DNA of 64,000 nt. Origin: Apus apus (taxonomy: Eukaryota; Chordata; Aves; Apodiformes; Apodidae). The notes beneath the pieces are model-generated. The model did no database searches. It was not told the origin of the DNA and saw nothing but the letters and a program-made list of their open reading frames with translations. Shown piece by piece: positions 46,504 to 56,906 of this stretch. The stretch covers positions 25,352,108 through 25,416,107 of the forward strand of contig NC_067289.1 of assembly GCF_020740795.1 (NCBI RefSeq), in the 5' to 3' direction. How positions within the stretch are numbered: position 1 is the first letter of the stretch; the number at the start of each line of letters is the position of its first letter. The position numbers and the translations under genes are program-made.

Positions 46504-49500
46504 CTCAGACCTTCCTGAACACATTGCACCAGGAGGCTGGTAAAAGATGCCAAGGCATTGGATTGCCCTTTAAGCTGTCCTTCCGTGGGTAGAGCCTGGT
46601 TAGACACAAAGATACAGCCAGCTGGAAAGAAGAGAACAGACCCCCCCCCCCTCATTTTGAGTGAGCGATGCTGGTTTCCTAGCCCAGACTCAGCTTATTA
46701 AACTTCAGTCTTGGGACTGAAAGACTCGCAGACACGTGATGGAAATTGCAGCAAATCAGCTCCCTTTGCACCATGTCCTGGAATGTGCCTGGCTGGGGCA
46801 ATGGCAGCTGGATAAGGAGCAGGAAGCAGAGCCCCTGGGCTGGAGAACCCTTGGTCATCTCCCTGGGCTCAGCTCTGGGGAGCGGCTGCAGCTCAGCAGC
46901 ACGTGCAGGGGGAGCAGGCAGGTCAGCCTTGGGTTGGCCAAGACTTCAAACAAATGTGGCAGAGAAGAGTACCAGGCCATGCAACAAGGACGTGTGTCTG
47001 TGTGTGTGTGACCATGTTTTCTTTTGCAGGGAAACTGAGTGACAATGAACCTTGTTTGCTGCCACACTAGATCCCAGGGAGCCCGACTGGCAACACGGCC
47101 ACTGGCAAGACTCCCTTTGAATGCAGGTTGGTGGGTGATCTGCACCCTGCTCCTTGGAACACGGCTGAAGATGGAGTCTGGAGGGTTTAAGGTAGGGACA
47201 GTGACTCAGGAAGGTGCCATGCTGGTGTTAGCAATGTCACCCAAGTCTTCTGTATGGCCGGTTCTGGGGGCGTGGAAGGGGGGAGAGGGTGTGGACTAGG
47301 AGATGTGATCCCTGCTATCTGGATTGGTTCACACCTTGCTTAATTAGGCTTTTGCTGAGTACCTTGAGGCCAAAAATGAGTTTTTACCCCTAGATGCCTT
47401 ACTGTAAGCAGAGTCCCCAGAGCAGCCCCAGGCTGTGCACAGCAGGGCTGTGGGTGAGCTGTGCCAGCCACCAGGGCTGGGTCCTGCTTGTGCTCCTGGA
47501 GCTGTGGAGATCAGGAAGCTTCAGGTCCAGGAGCCATTTTCCCCGGGTCAGGATAAGAGGGATCACTGGGTCTTTTGCCTTTTGGGATCTGTGCTGTAGC
47601 CTGGTTCCTCCTGCACATCTCCCCAACCCAACCTCTTCTGATTCAGGAGCCTGCCAAACTTTTGCTCTCCCCCATTACCTACCGTGCTGCTTTTTCTGTT
47701 GTTTCTGTGGATTTAATGCTTATGACCTAAGATGTGACTTGGGCTGTGATGGTGGTGGGAGGATGTTCTGGGGAGCTGAGGAGCCTCCTCTGGGAGTTCC
47801 CACAGCTCCACCAGGCAACACAATTATGGCTCAGCTTTTCCACTTCCAAGAAAGTCCTTTGGGCAAAGGGCTGTTTCCTTGTGAGATGGACACACAGTAT
47901 AACATCCTTGCCCAAGGACAGCCAGACGAAAGCATTTCTGTGGCTTTCTGTGAATATTAATTCATAGGAAAAAATAATAATAATAATAATAAAAAATCTA
48001 TGAATACCAACCTACAGAAAAGCCTGGTCTTCAAAATCAACTTTTTATCCTTTTTGTTTTACAGCACAGGAATGAAGAATCCAAACGCTCCCTGCGTGCG
48101 GCTTTAGCAGATTAATTCATTCTAGCTCCAGCGACTGCTTCCCCTCCCCTCCAAGGAGGTGCTCTCGTTATTTTTAGAAGGAATCTAAAACAAAACCCAA
48201 AAAAAGGACATTGGCGAGGACAATGAGGCTGGCAACGGGTCACCTATGAGAGTGCTGAGGCAATATTGCTACTTGGTTATCCCCCCTGGGCCCATAAATC
48301 CCTCTCCATGTCTGACCTCTTTCCGGACACTTTCCAGCTGTTGCTGAGGATCCTTATTTGGGTACTTTTCCCAAAAGACACATGTGGTTCTTTGTTCAGA
48401 ACTTTGTGATGATTCAAATGACCACTCAGTCCTGGTAATTTAAAACAAGACCTGCAGCCAGCACGAGGCTTCCCGAGCTCAGGAAGCAGCTGGACACATG
48501 GGCGCTGGGAGCGGATTTCCGTCCAAGCTGATGATTCATGAGCCGTGGTGCTCAGCCAGCAGGGTCACCACCAGGTTCCTGAGGAGCTTCCTCTGCTGGA
48601 GACAGGTTCCCCTGGCCCTGCCACCCCTTGTCCTCACCCTCAGCTTCTCCTGGAGCTTTAGCAGAGAGCAGGACTGTACAAAACCCACCAAAGGGGGGAT
48701 GGCTCAACTGTGTTGGCTGCTGCCAATCTAGTGCTCTTCAGCTGGCCTGGGGAAAATTAGTAATCTGATAAGAGAGGGCAACCCACATGTTGTTAGTGCT
48801 TTTGGTTCTGTTAGTTCTCAGGGACCTGGATATTGACCAGAACATTTGGGCAGGATAGAGGTGATGACCCCAAACCGGCCCCACCAGCAAAGCCAAACCT
48901 GCTGACCTGAAGGCTCCTCTCTGAGTGTCTCTGTGCCCACCAGGTCTCTTCAGGGACTCTTTAGTCCGAGCTCAAGGCAGGGACTTGCCAGCTGGGCATT
49001 ATTCATTGTAGTGAAGTGGTGGTAGGCCAAAATAAATCACTTTCCATGTCACATAAATTGGGAGATGGAAAATACCATTTAGGTCATACGGTTCATCGGG
49101 TCCTGCCAGTGCAGGGCTGCTCCCGACAGCACATTTTCCACAGCTTTTTTCCTGTCCACTTTGAATGACTCAAGCCCAAGAGCTCCACCACCCTCCCCCC
49201 AAGACCTTCCGTGGCTCACAGGACTCCACGTGAGGACATTTTCCTCTGCTCTGCATGGAAACTTTCCTTTGCTAAATGTCATCCCATGACTCCCGCCGTG
49301 GCCCACCCTGGATTATTCCACCCTTTCGCTGCTATTTACCACCCTTGGCTGTCACTCCGTACCCATCACCACTGGGTCTGGGTGCTTCTGATCTTGCAGG
49401 TCTGTCCCACCATAAAGAGAAGGCAGCGTGGTGCCTGGGCATGGAGAGGTGGCCACGAGGACACCTTGGGCAAACCAGCCTCTGTCCATGCCTCACACAG

Positions 49501-49586
49501 ACAAACCCAGACAGGCTCTACATTAACCAAGTGAAGTGACCAGCGTGGGAGGGCTGGTCTAGAAGAGTCCAAATGCTTGATACCCA
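46504..49586. other. Intergenic, nothing firm
   Basis: A short AAT repeat lies at about 47972-47992. The part at 48050-48350 is CpG-bearing, with GATTAATTCATT and other homeodomain-like words, and may be conserved. No gene recognised. Confidence 0.4.
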
Positions 49587-49800
49587 CCAAAATTCTTTAC
49601 TGAAAGAGTAGTCAGGTGCTGGGAGGGACTGCCCAGGGAGGTGGTGGAGTCACCATCCCTGGAGGTGTTTAAAAACCAAGTAGGTGAGGCATTTCAGGAC
49701 ATGCTCTAGTGGGCTTAATTTTTTTTTTTGTGGGGAGGAGCTGGGAACAGTTGGACACAGTGGGCTTAGAGGTCTTTTCCAACCATGACACTTCTGTGAA
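49587..49800 (+). mobile_element. CR1 3' end, about 215 bp
   Basis: GGACTGCCCAGGGAGGTGG, ACCATCCCTGGAGGTGTTTA and TTTTCCAACCATGACACTTC mark a diverged plus-oriented CR1, interrupted by a T run at 49721. Confidence 0.8.
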
Positions 49801-49994
49801 AAAGAAAATCCGTGGCTTGAACTGCTGTAAATGATGAGGAAACTTAGGGAATGGTCTTCATCATGCTTGGAAGTCTGGTGACATTCGTGGGACGTGTTTT
49901 CTGGTTGTGAGTGAAAGTGTGCCCAGACATAACCTGCTTCCAGCTGCCTGTCCTGATTATGCTGCAGGTGTGTGGGCTCCAGCAGAAAGCCTGT

Positions 49995-50096
49995 GCTTGG
50001 GGACACGGTTTAGTGGTGGCCTTGGCAGTGCTGGGTTAATGGTAGGACTGGGTGATCTTAAAGGACTTTTCCAACCCAAATGATTCTGTGATTCTC
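49995..50096 (+). mobile_element. CR1 3' tail, about 100 bp
   Basis: GGGGACACGGTTTAGTGG, TTGGCAGTGCTGGGTTAATG, then TTCCAACCCAAATGATTCTG and TGATTCTC: a second plus-oriented CR1 tail 195 bp after the one at 49.6 kb. Confidence 0.85.
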
Positions 50097-50539
50097 TTTG
50101 TAAAACTAAGGTGGGGGTCGGGATGCTGTGGCTGCCCGTGGACACCCACACACCAGCTGGATGAACCGTTAGTTTTATGCCCAAACCAACAGAAGCTTGG
50201 CCTCTAATTCTCTCCTTCAGCACGACGTGGTGCTCTTGTCACAAACCAGAAGCACTCACCAACATGCCCAAGTGCCCTGAGGTGACAGGGGTGCCCAGGG
50301 TCCCTGGGGAAGAGCTGAGAGCAGGGCCACCCCAGCTCTGGGCTGCTTCTCCTCTTCTGAGAACGCCCAGTATTAACTACTTCATTCCATCTTTGGTCTG
50401 TTTTTTATAATGTGTGTGGAAAAGGGCTGGCCCTCTGGTTGTCTTGTGGTCAAAGTGCTTCCAGAGCAGACCAGGGCACCCTCACAAACCCCTCCGTGCT
50501 GACCCAGCTGCCTCGTTATCTTCTTTTGAACTTTGTCCA

Positions 50540-50870
50540 AAAGTCGTTTGCATCATTAAAGACCTTTCACACCCCAGTGGCTGCCGCTGCCTTTCTTCCT
50601 GCGCAGCAATTAACTTCTTCTTTATACAAAACTCCTTCTTTAACTCTCGCACCAACGAGTTCGGGGGCTTTGAAGCGTTTCCAGCCGCAGCCGCAGCTCT
50701 GACCTCCCTGCACCGGCTCCGGGGAAGGGTTTTCAGCCCCGACTCACACAAGGAATCGTTTTCCTGCCCCGGGAGAGGTTAAGCTTTCCACAAAGAAGGA
50801 AACGAAAAGTGAAACTTTCCAGCTTTGCTGCGGTGAAATCCTGCGTGCTCAGCCTTTCGGTTTGAAGTCC
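50540..50870. promoter_or_regulatory. Candidate regulatory element with ISRE/IRF-like motif
   Basis: CpG-bearing patch in otherwise CpG-poor intergenic DNA. It contains AACGAAAAGTGAAACT (50801-50816), which matches the IRF core AANNGAAA and reads as three GAAA-like blocks on a 6 bp spacing. Open frames on both strands here look like by-products of high GC. Confidence 0.3.
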
Positions 50871-53800
50871 AGCTCCTTTTGGTTTTACCATCATGAAAGT
50901 CACTAACTCAATGCTGTATTTTTTTTAACGAACAGAAAAATTTGCGCATTTTAAATACACATTTAAACGCTCAGCACTGCCAAAGCAGGGTCATCTGCCA
51001 ACTTGAAAACACCGAGTCATTTTTTGAAACTGGGAGGCTCCCCAAAACACTTTCCTGTAAATCTGTGGGTTTGAGGAACCAGCAAATCCAGGTTTTCTGT
51101 GTTCAACGGGCTCTGTGTCACCACTCGTGGGCTCTTGACGTTTAGAAATCAATTGATGTTTAGAGGAAACAAAACTCTGCCCAGCCCACCGAGCAGCCCC
51201 CGTCACCCCACACCCTGTTCAATGAACAAAGGAACTGGAGAGCAAGAGGTGGCCCCAGCCTGCAGGGTGACAGGGGACTGCCCTTTTAGCCTCTTGGGTT
51301 TCAGGTTCTGACTCACCCAAAAAAAAGAGAATCATTAAATCTGGTTTTTGAAGAGGTCACTCAGGGCTCAGACCTGAGAAAGGGACCTTTTCTGGTTGAA
51401 GCAGATAAGGGCTGAAACAACTTCTGCATTAGCACACCCCTGCTGTTCCTGATTTTCTCTTGTGTGTGACAGCAGGGGAGGATAAATCGAGCCCCAAGCA
51501 CACTGTCAGTTTGTTCCTGGGTTGTGGGGCTGGGCTGACACTGCAGAGCCAGACAAGCCCCTGATGACACCAATGACAAGGACCTGCTTTCGGTTCTCAC
51601 CCTGCTCCACCTTCCAGAGCTGACTGCCCAGATCAGCCCCATGCTTCAAAACCTCACCCATGGCCTGCAGCAAAAAAAAAAAAAACAAAACAAACAACAA
51701 AACCAAAAACTCCTCTGTGAACCTTACAATGTGTGGCCTAGGCTGGGGGTGATGTACAAACCCACCGTAACAGCACAGGATGGGCACAGTGAGGAACACG
51801 CCAATAACAGCCTGGTCCCCACACAGCTGGGATCCTGCCAACCCTCACGCCAGGCCCCAAGGGGTTTGTTGCCAAGGGAAGTCCCTCCATGGACATGACA
51901 ATTTACCTCCAGAAGCTTCTTTAAAGGTTTCCTCAGAGACATAGAACTGCTGAAGCCTCCGTCAGCCCAGGACAAGGGCCACGCGGAACACCAAAAGGGG
52001 TTTGTGTCACCAGAGCTGTGGGGAGGAGGTGTAACACACACTGCAGACAGTTTCCACCTTCATGGTGTTTAACAGCAGAAGTTTTTAAAGGTTCTACCTG
52101 TTCCTTGATGGCCTTTCCCATGGGAAGCACACTGCTGGTACCACAGCCCTCGGTGAGCTGCTCAGGGCCCACCCCTTGGCACGCAGGGGAGACAGTCACA
52201 TCCTGTGCTGACCTTCACTCACCAGTCACTGGAGGCCCCCGGTGGAAAACTGCACTTGTGTCAGAGGAGAGAGAGGGGATCTCTGGAGAGAGGAGCAAAA
52301 AATAATCTGCAGGAGCTGGCCGTGCTTGCTCGGAAGATGTTTTTTCTTCATGAGCTGGGAACAGCTCCCAGCACGATGCCAGAGGCTCAGATTTTTCCAT
52401 CACACAAATTATATTCCTGGTGGTAAAAAAAAACCTCCTCAGCATTAATATTTCACAGTACCCTTTTTTATTATGCTATCAGAATTAATTTTGTACTGTG
52501 CCTTAAGAATGAAACACCTCCCCACTAAGCATAGCTGGGTGTGCTGTTCCATTACAGCTGCTCAAGGAGTTCATTCTTGCTTCAGCAGAATTCACTCAAC
52601 CACCTGTAGCAAACACGGAACCAAAGATCAAGTTTTCATTATCTAAATAAGCCCCTGTTTTAAATAACTAAAAATAAAGATGTGTGGGGTTTGTCTGAGA
52701 AAGGAAACTTCCCCCATTTCATTCCTCTGCTCTTTCTTTTACGTTAAAAACGCCCAGTGCTTCTGCAGGCTTTAAAAATTCCAGAATTTGAAGCAAAGAA
52801 TCTCTCACAGCACAACTAGGTTTTTAAATGAAAAGACAGACTATCTTTTTTTCCTGATTAATACATTTTAATGATGTCTGGCTTTGGCTCTGGCTCCAGT
52901 TTCTATTTTCATATCATTTTAATGCTGCTAAGATACTAAGACGCTTTTTTTTTTTTTCTTTTTTTTCTTTTTTTTCCTGAAGTCTAATTTCTTCCTTGGT
53001 GGAAAAAGCCACAGGCTGGGATCCCAGAGCATGCACAGCAACTCAGTTCCAGGGCTATTTATCATTTTTAACACACAAGGCACATCACTGCTTTATTTTA
53101 TAATATCCTATTAGGAATCCAAGTTAGATACACGTGTCAAGCACTTACATCCACAGCACATATGGTGAGCACTTTGCTACACATGGCAAGCAAGAACTTC
53201 ATCTCCTGCCAAAGGAGCAGCAAGACAGATCCAGGTCTCCAGGCACAGATTTGACTCTTTCTGTACTAGTGTCTGTGGAGAGCACAGAGATTTGGGGCAA
53301 CTTTCCCTGGAATGACCCCTGATGAGGTATAGAAGACTCTAAGTTGGGTTGCTGCTCCAGTTGGCCACCTGGGGAGAGGGAGCCTGGGGGAAAGCCCAGG
53401 TTCTCCTGTCCCAGCTTCCCATGAGCTGGATCTGAGCCATCTCTTGCCCAACAGACATCAAATTCCACTTGTGATGTGCTTGAAGCAATATACTGTGGGC
53501 TCTGATTCCCACCAACACTGGGATTCTGACTGGCTTTCCTGAGGCAGCCCATGGACTCTACATGTAGCCAGGAGCTTCCAGTGCTGCCCAGGAACTCAGC
53601 TCCCTGATCTGCTGCAGGTCCTGCTCTCCTGAGAGCCCAGGCTACATTAGGTACCTGATCAGTCTTTCCTGCTCCTCTCCCAGAGCACTCAAGAGACAGT
53701 TGGCCAAACCACAAGTGACACTTGATGCTCACGTGCAGCCTTCTCCAAAGCACCAGACCAACATCACCAGCTCTTACTGTCATGCCCAGAGGCTGGAGAG

Positions 53801-53940
53801 GGCTTACCCTGGAGAGGACCAGTGCTGGCTGGCACAGCCCCCAGGGCCCAGCCTCGGTGGGACTGACCTGGCCATGGGCTCCTCTCCCCACCCCCAGACC
53901 CAGAGGCACGTCAGCTGTCCCCTCGCTACTCACCCCCAGG
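50871..53940. other. Intergenic, no gene recognised
   Basis: A-rich run near 51670 and T-rich tract at 52945-52976. A 244-codon minus-strand open frame (53199-53933) is the longest in noncoding parts of the window outside the GC-rich islands. Its product has no domain I know, and its start overlaps the edge of a CR1. Confidence 0.4.
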
Positions 53941-54130
53941 TCACAGGATCACGGGATCACTCTGGCTGGAAAAGACCTTCAAGATCATCGAGTCCAACCA
54001 CCACCCTAACTCAGCCACCTCCACCACTCAGCCCTGTCCCCTGGCACCACATCTGCCTGTTTAGATGTCTCCAGGGATGGTGGCTCAACCGCCTCCTCGG
54101 ACAGCCTGGATCAGCAAGTCCAGCTCCCTC
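53941..54130 (-). mobile_element. CR1 LINE 3' end, about 190 bp
   Basis: TCACAGGATCACGGGATCAC at the left is the reverse complement of the terminal repeats, followed by CTGGAAAAGACCTTCAAGAT, ATCGAGTCCAACC and TGTCTCCAGGGATGGTGGC. Confidence 0.85.
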
Positions 54131-56140
54131 CTCAGAACAGGACAACCCCAAAGTTGCTGTAGGCAGGAGCAACCCATTGCCATGGGACATTCTCTGCTCA
54201 CCTCGGGAAGACAAAGCTCAGCCCACACTGCAGGGCTTGTTCCAAGCCTGGAGATGTTTTTAGTATTCCCTGGTGCCAGGAGTCCTGGAGGGCAAGGTCC
54301 AGCATACCAAAACCCCACTGGTAAATGACAAGTGCCTCCAGGAAGTTTTACTTCCTGAAAATATGGTGATATAATTAGGCATCTGTGCTCCCCGTGGTCC
54401 TTTCTGCTGGTGCATTTCATCCCGTTACGAGAAAGACTCTGTGAACTTTCCTTGACTATGTGAAATGAATTTAATTGTTTCTAAAAGGCTTCCCAACATG
54501 TATATATTTTGCTTATTGCTTAGCAGCAGGTGTGCTGGGCTTCTGTGAAGGAGGGGAAACAAGGGAAGTATTTGTTCTTGACTTGGATCTGCATTTGTTC
54601 TTGGTTGGGATCTCTGATTTATAGGCTCCATCATGCTAGAAACATGATTGCTGTGACCACTGACATGATTTTATGAGCTTTTCTTTTCTTTACAACTCAT
54701 GACCACAGGGTCACTCTCTACTGCTGCTCCTGCCACAGGACATAAACACAGAGGTGGTGGCAGAGGCCCAGATTGCCACCAGGGAAGGAATGGCTGCTAG
54801 GGCACGGGATTTGGGATATACTCCTGGGGAAGGTAGGAATTAGAGGGGGACAGGCTGCTGCCCACAGCTCTGCTCTGCCTTTGCTTTGAGCAGAGTTGTC
54901 ACTGCTCACACTGGCGATCAGAAGTAAGAAGAAGGTCAAGGTTCACAGAGTGATTATAAATATACCTGTCTTTACAAGTGTCCTGTGAAGAAGAAACCCC
55001 ATGACTCTGAGCAAAAGGCAATGCCAGTCCCAAAATGTCAGCAGGAGCTGGCAGTTCCAGCCATCCTGCTGTTCATATGCAGCCTCTGAGAGTCTCCACA
55101 ATGGTCCCCTCTAACTTACCTCCAGTGAAGCTCCTGGCCAGGTCTCAGAAGATGAACAGTGGTCTTTCAAGAGATGCTTGGGGCACTGGGGGCACCAGCA
55201 GGTCTGAACTTCTCCTGTGCCTGAGGCTCCCATGGTCCCAGGAGCTCAGCCCCAGCTCCTACCCTGGCCTGAGCCAGGTCTGCATGGTGGGCCCAAGGGA
55301 CTGACCAGGCTGCCCTGCACCTGCCTCTCCTTGTCTGAGCACCACCAGACCCTGCTCCTAGCACCAGCCTGGCCCTGCTTGGGCTCATCTGACCAAAACA
55401 CTCCTGGTGCCACAGTCAGTAAATCTCAGCTGTGCCTGTGCTGCCCATTGTGGTCTCAGTGCTCCCCACAGACACTGCCCAAGAGCAGAGCCACCTTGTC
55501 CCACGAGCTGCTCCTTCTGCAGCCTCTGCACTCAAAGACAACCAAGACTTGACAGGGCTTTTCAGGGGCCAAAACAAGCCACAGCTCCATGTATCAAGCA
55601 GGGAAATAAAAATACATATAACACTTTTACAGAGAACTCCAGTGCTACAAATCATACTGAGGAAAGACAGTTTTCTGATGAAACTCAAGGGGTGACCATC
55701 TTTTTGGACAAAATGTATTGTCTATAGCTCCCTGTTAATGAGCACAGCTTGAAGACTTGGACACAGGGGACGTGAGGTCCCTGCCAAGGGCTGGTCTGCC
55801 AAGCACACAGGGTTGCCACATGTTCATGCTGAGTGACACATAATCCACAACTAGAGGGTCCCACTGACTTCAGCATCATTATTTGCAAAGATAACACTAT
55901 TCAAATAATGGCAAAAAAGCTGATTCTGACTGAACAAATACCACACTTTTTACACCAGAAACAAGCAATGACATTACGAGGAGAACAAACAAAACAGGAA
56001 CAATCCAACCAAGTGCTTAGGGGGAAACAGCATTTGAAACTGGCAGCTATTTGAATCACACCTACTGAAGATGTTGGAGAGATCTCGCTCCTCTTGGAGA
56101 GGCATTCTTTCACTTCTGTCACCTTGCAGTGTTGGTAGCA
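54131..56140. other. Intergenic before LEKR1, nothing recognised
   Basis: No gene or named repeat. The LEKR1 transcript may extend into its right end. Confidence 0.45.
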
Positions 56141-56146
56141 TTTAAT
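56141..56146 (-). terminator. LEKR1: Candidate LEKR1 polyA signal
   Basis: TTTAAT on the plus strand is ATTAAA on the LEKR1 strand, about 370 bp after the stop codon. Variant signal, position inferred only. Confidence 0.25.
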
Positions 56147-56151
56147 TACCT

Positions 56152-56459
56152 CGATTCCAGTGCCTGAAGGGGCTCCAGGAAAGCTGGGGAGGGGCTTTTC
56201 ATCAGAGAAGGCAGTGATAGGACAAGGGGTAGTGGTTTTAAACTGAGAGAGGGGAGATGTAGGAAGGAATTCTTCACTCTAAGGGTGGTGAGGAGCTGGG
56301 ATGGGTTGCCCAGGGAGGCTGTTGATGCCCCATCCCTGGAGGTTTTTAAGGCCAGGTTGGACGAGGTTTTGTGCAGCCTGGTCTGGCGGTTCCCCGCTCA
56401 GGGTAGGGGAGTTGGAGCTGGATGGTCTTTAAGGTCCCTTCCAACCTTGACGATTCTCT
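56152..56459 (+). mobile_element. CR1 LINE antisense in the presumed LEKR1 3' UTR
   Basis: Plus-oriented CR1: AGTGCCTGAAGGGGCTCC, GTGATAGGACAAGGGGTAGT, GTTGCCCAGGGAGGCTG, CCCCATCCCTGGAGG and TTCCAACCTTGACGATTCTC. It ends 57 bp from the LEKR1 stop codon, so a normal LEKR1 3' UTR would contain it in antisense. Confidence 0.88.
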
Positions 56460-56516
56460 GGTTTGCCACGGCCAGAGCAGCACGATCGCCGCAGGAAGAC
56501 GCCGAGAGCCGGGCAG

Positions 56517-56906
56517 TCAGAGCTGGCTGAGCTGCCTCCGCACGGCAGCCGCCCTGCCCCGCGGCTGGGGCAGCGAGCCCGCCCGGGCCCGGCTGGGGGT
56601 CGGGGGGCTCCGCGCCCGCAGGGCCGGCCTGCCCGCCCTGGCCCCGGGAGCGCCGGCAGCGCCCGGCGGCGCCGAGACACGCAGGTCCCGGGCAGCGCCG
56701 GGCAGCGGGCGGCTGCTCGGCCGGGCCCGGGGCAGCAGGGCGGCCGGGGAGGTGAAGCTGCCCCGAGCCAGGGAGCACGAGGAGAAGGGGAAGTTTCCGC
56801 TCAGCTTCTTGAGCTCCAGCACTTGTTCCCTGGCCTGAGCCAAAGCCGCAGTCAGCTCGCAGCGCTCCTCGCACTCCCTGCGCACCGTCTCCTGGAGAAG
56901 GGCGTT
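56517..56906 (-). CDS. LEKR1: LEKR1 terminal coding exon, very GC-rich
   Basis: On the minus strand the acceptor is TTTCCGTCCCGCAG|AAC, and the frame ends in TGA (plus TCA at 56517-56519). 129 residues: NALLQETVRRECEER and LAQAREQVLELKKLSG continue the coiled coil, followed by about 85 residues rich in Pro, Arg, Ala and Ser, ending RRQLSQL. CpG content is extreme compared with the other LEKR1 exons. Confidence 0.82.
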   Translation of the reverse strand, partial: NALLQETVRRECEERCELTAALAQAREQVLELKKLSGNFPFSSCSLARGSFTSPAALLPRARPSSRPLPGAARDLRVSAPPGAAGAPGARAGRPALRARSPPTPSRARAGSLPQPRGRAAAVRRQLSQL

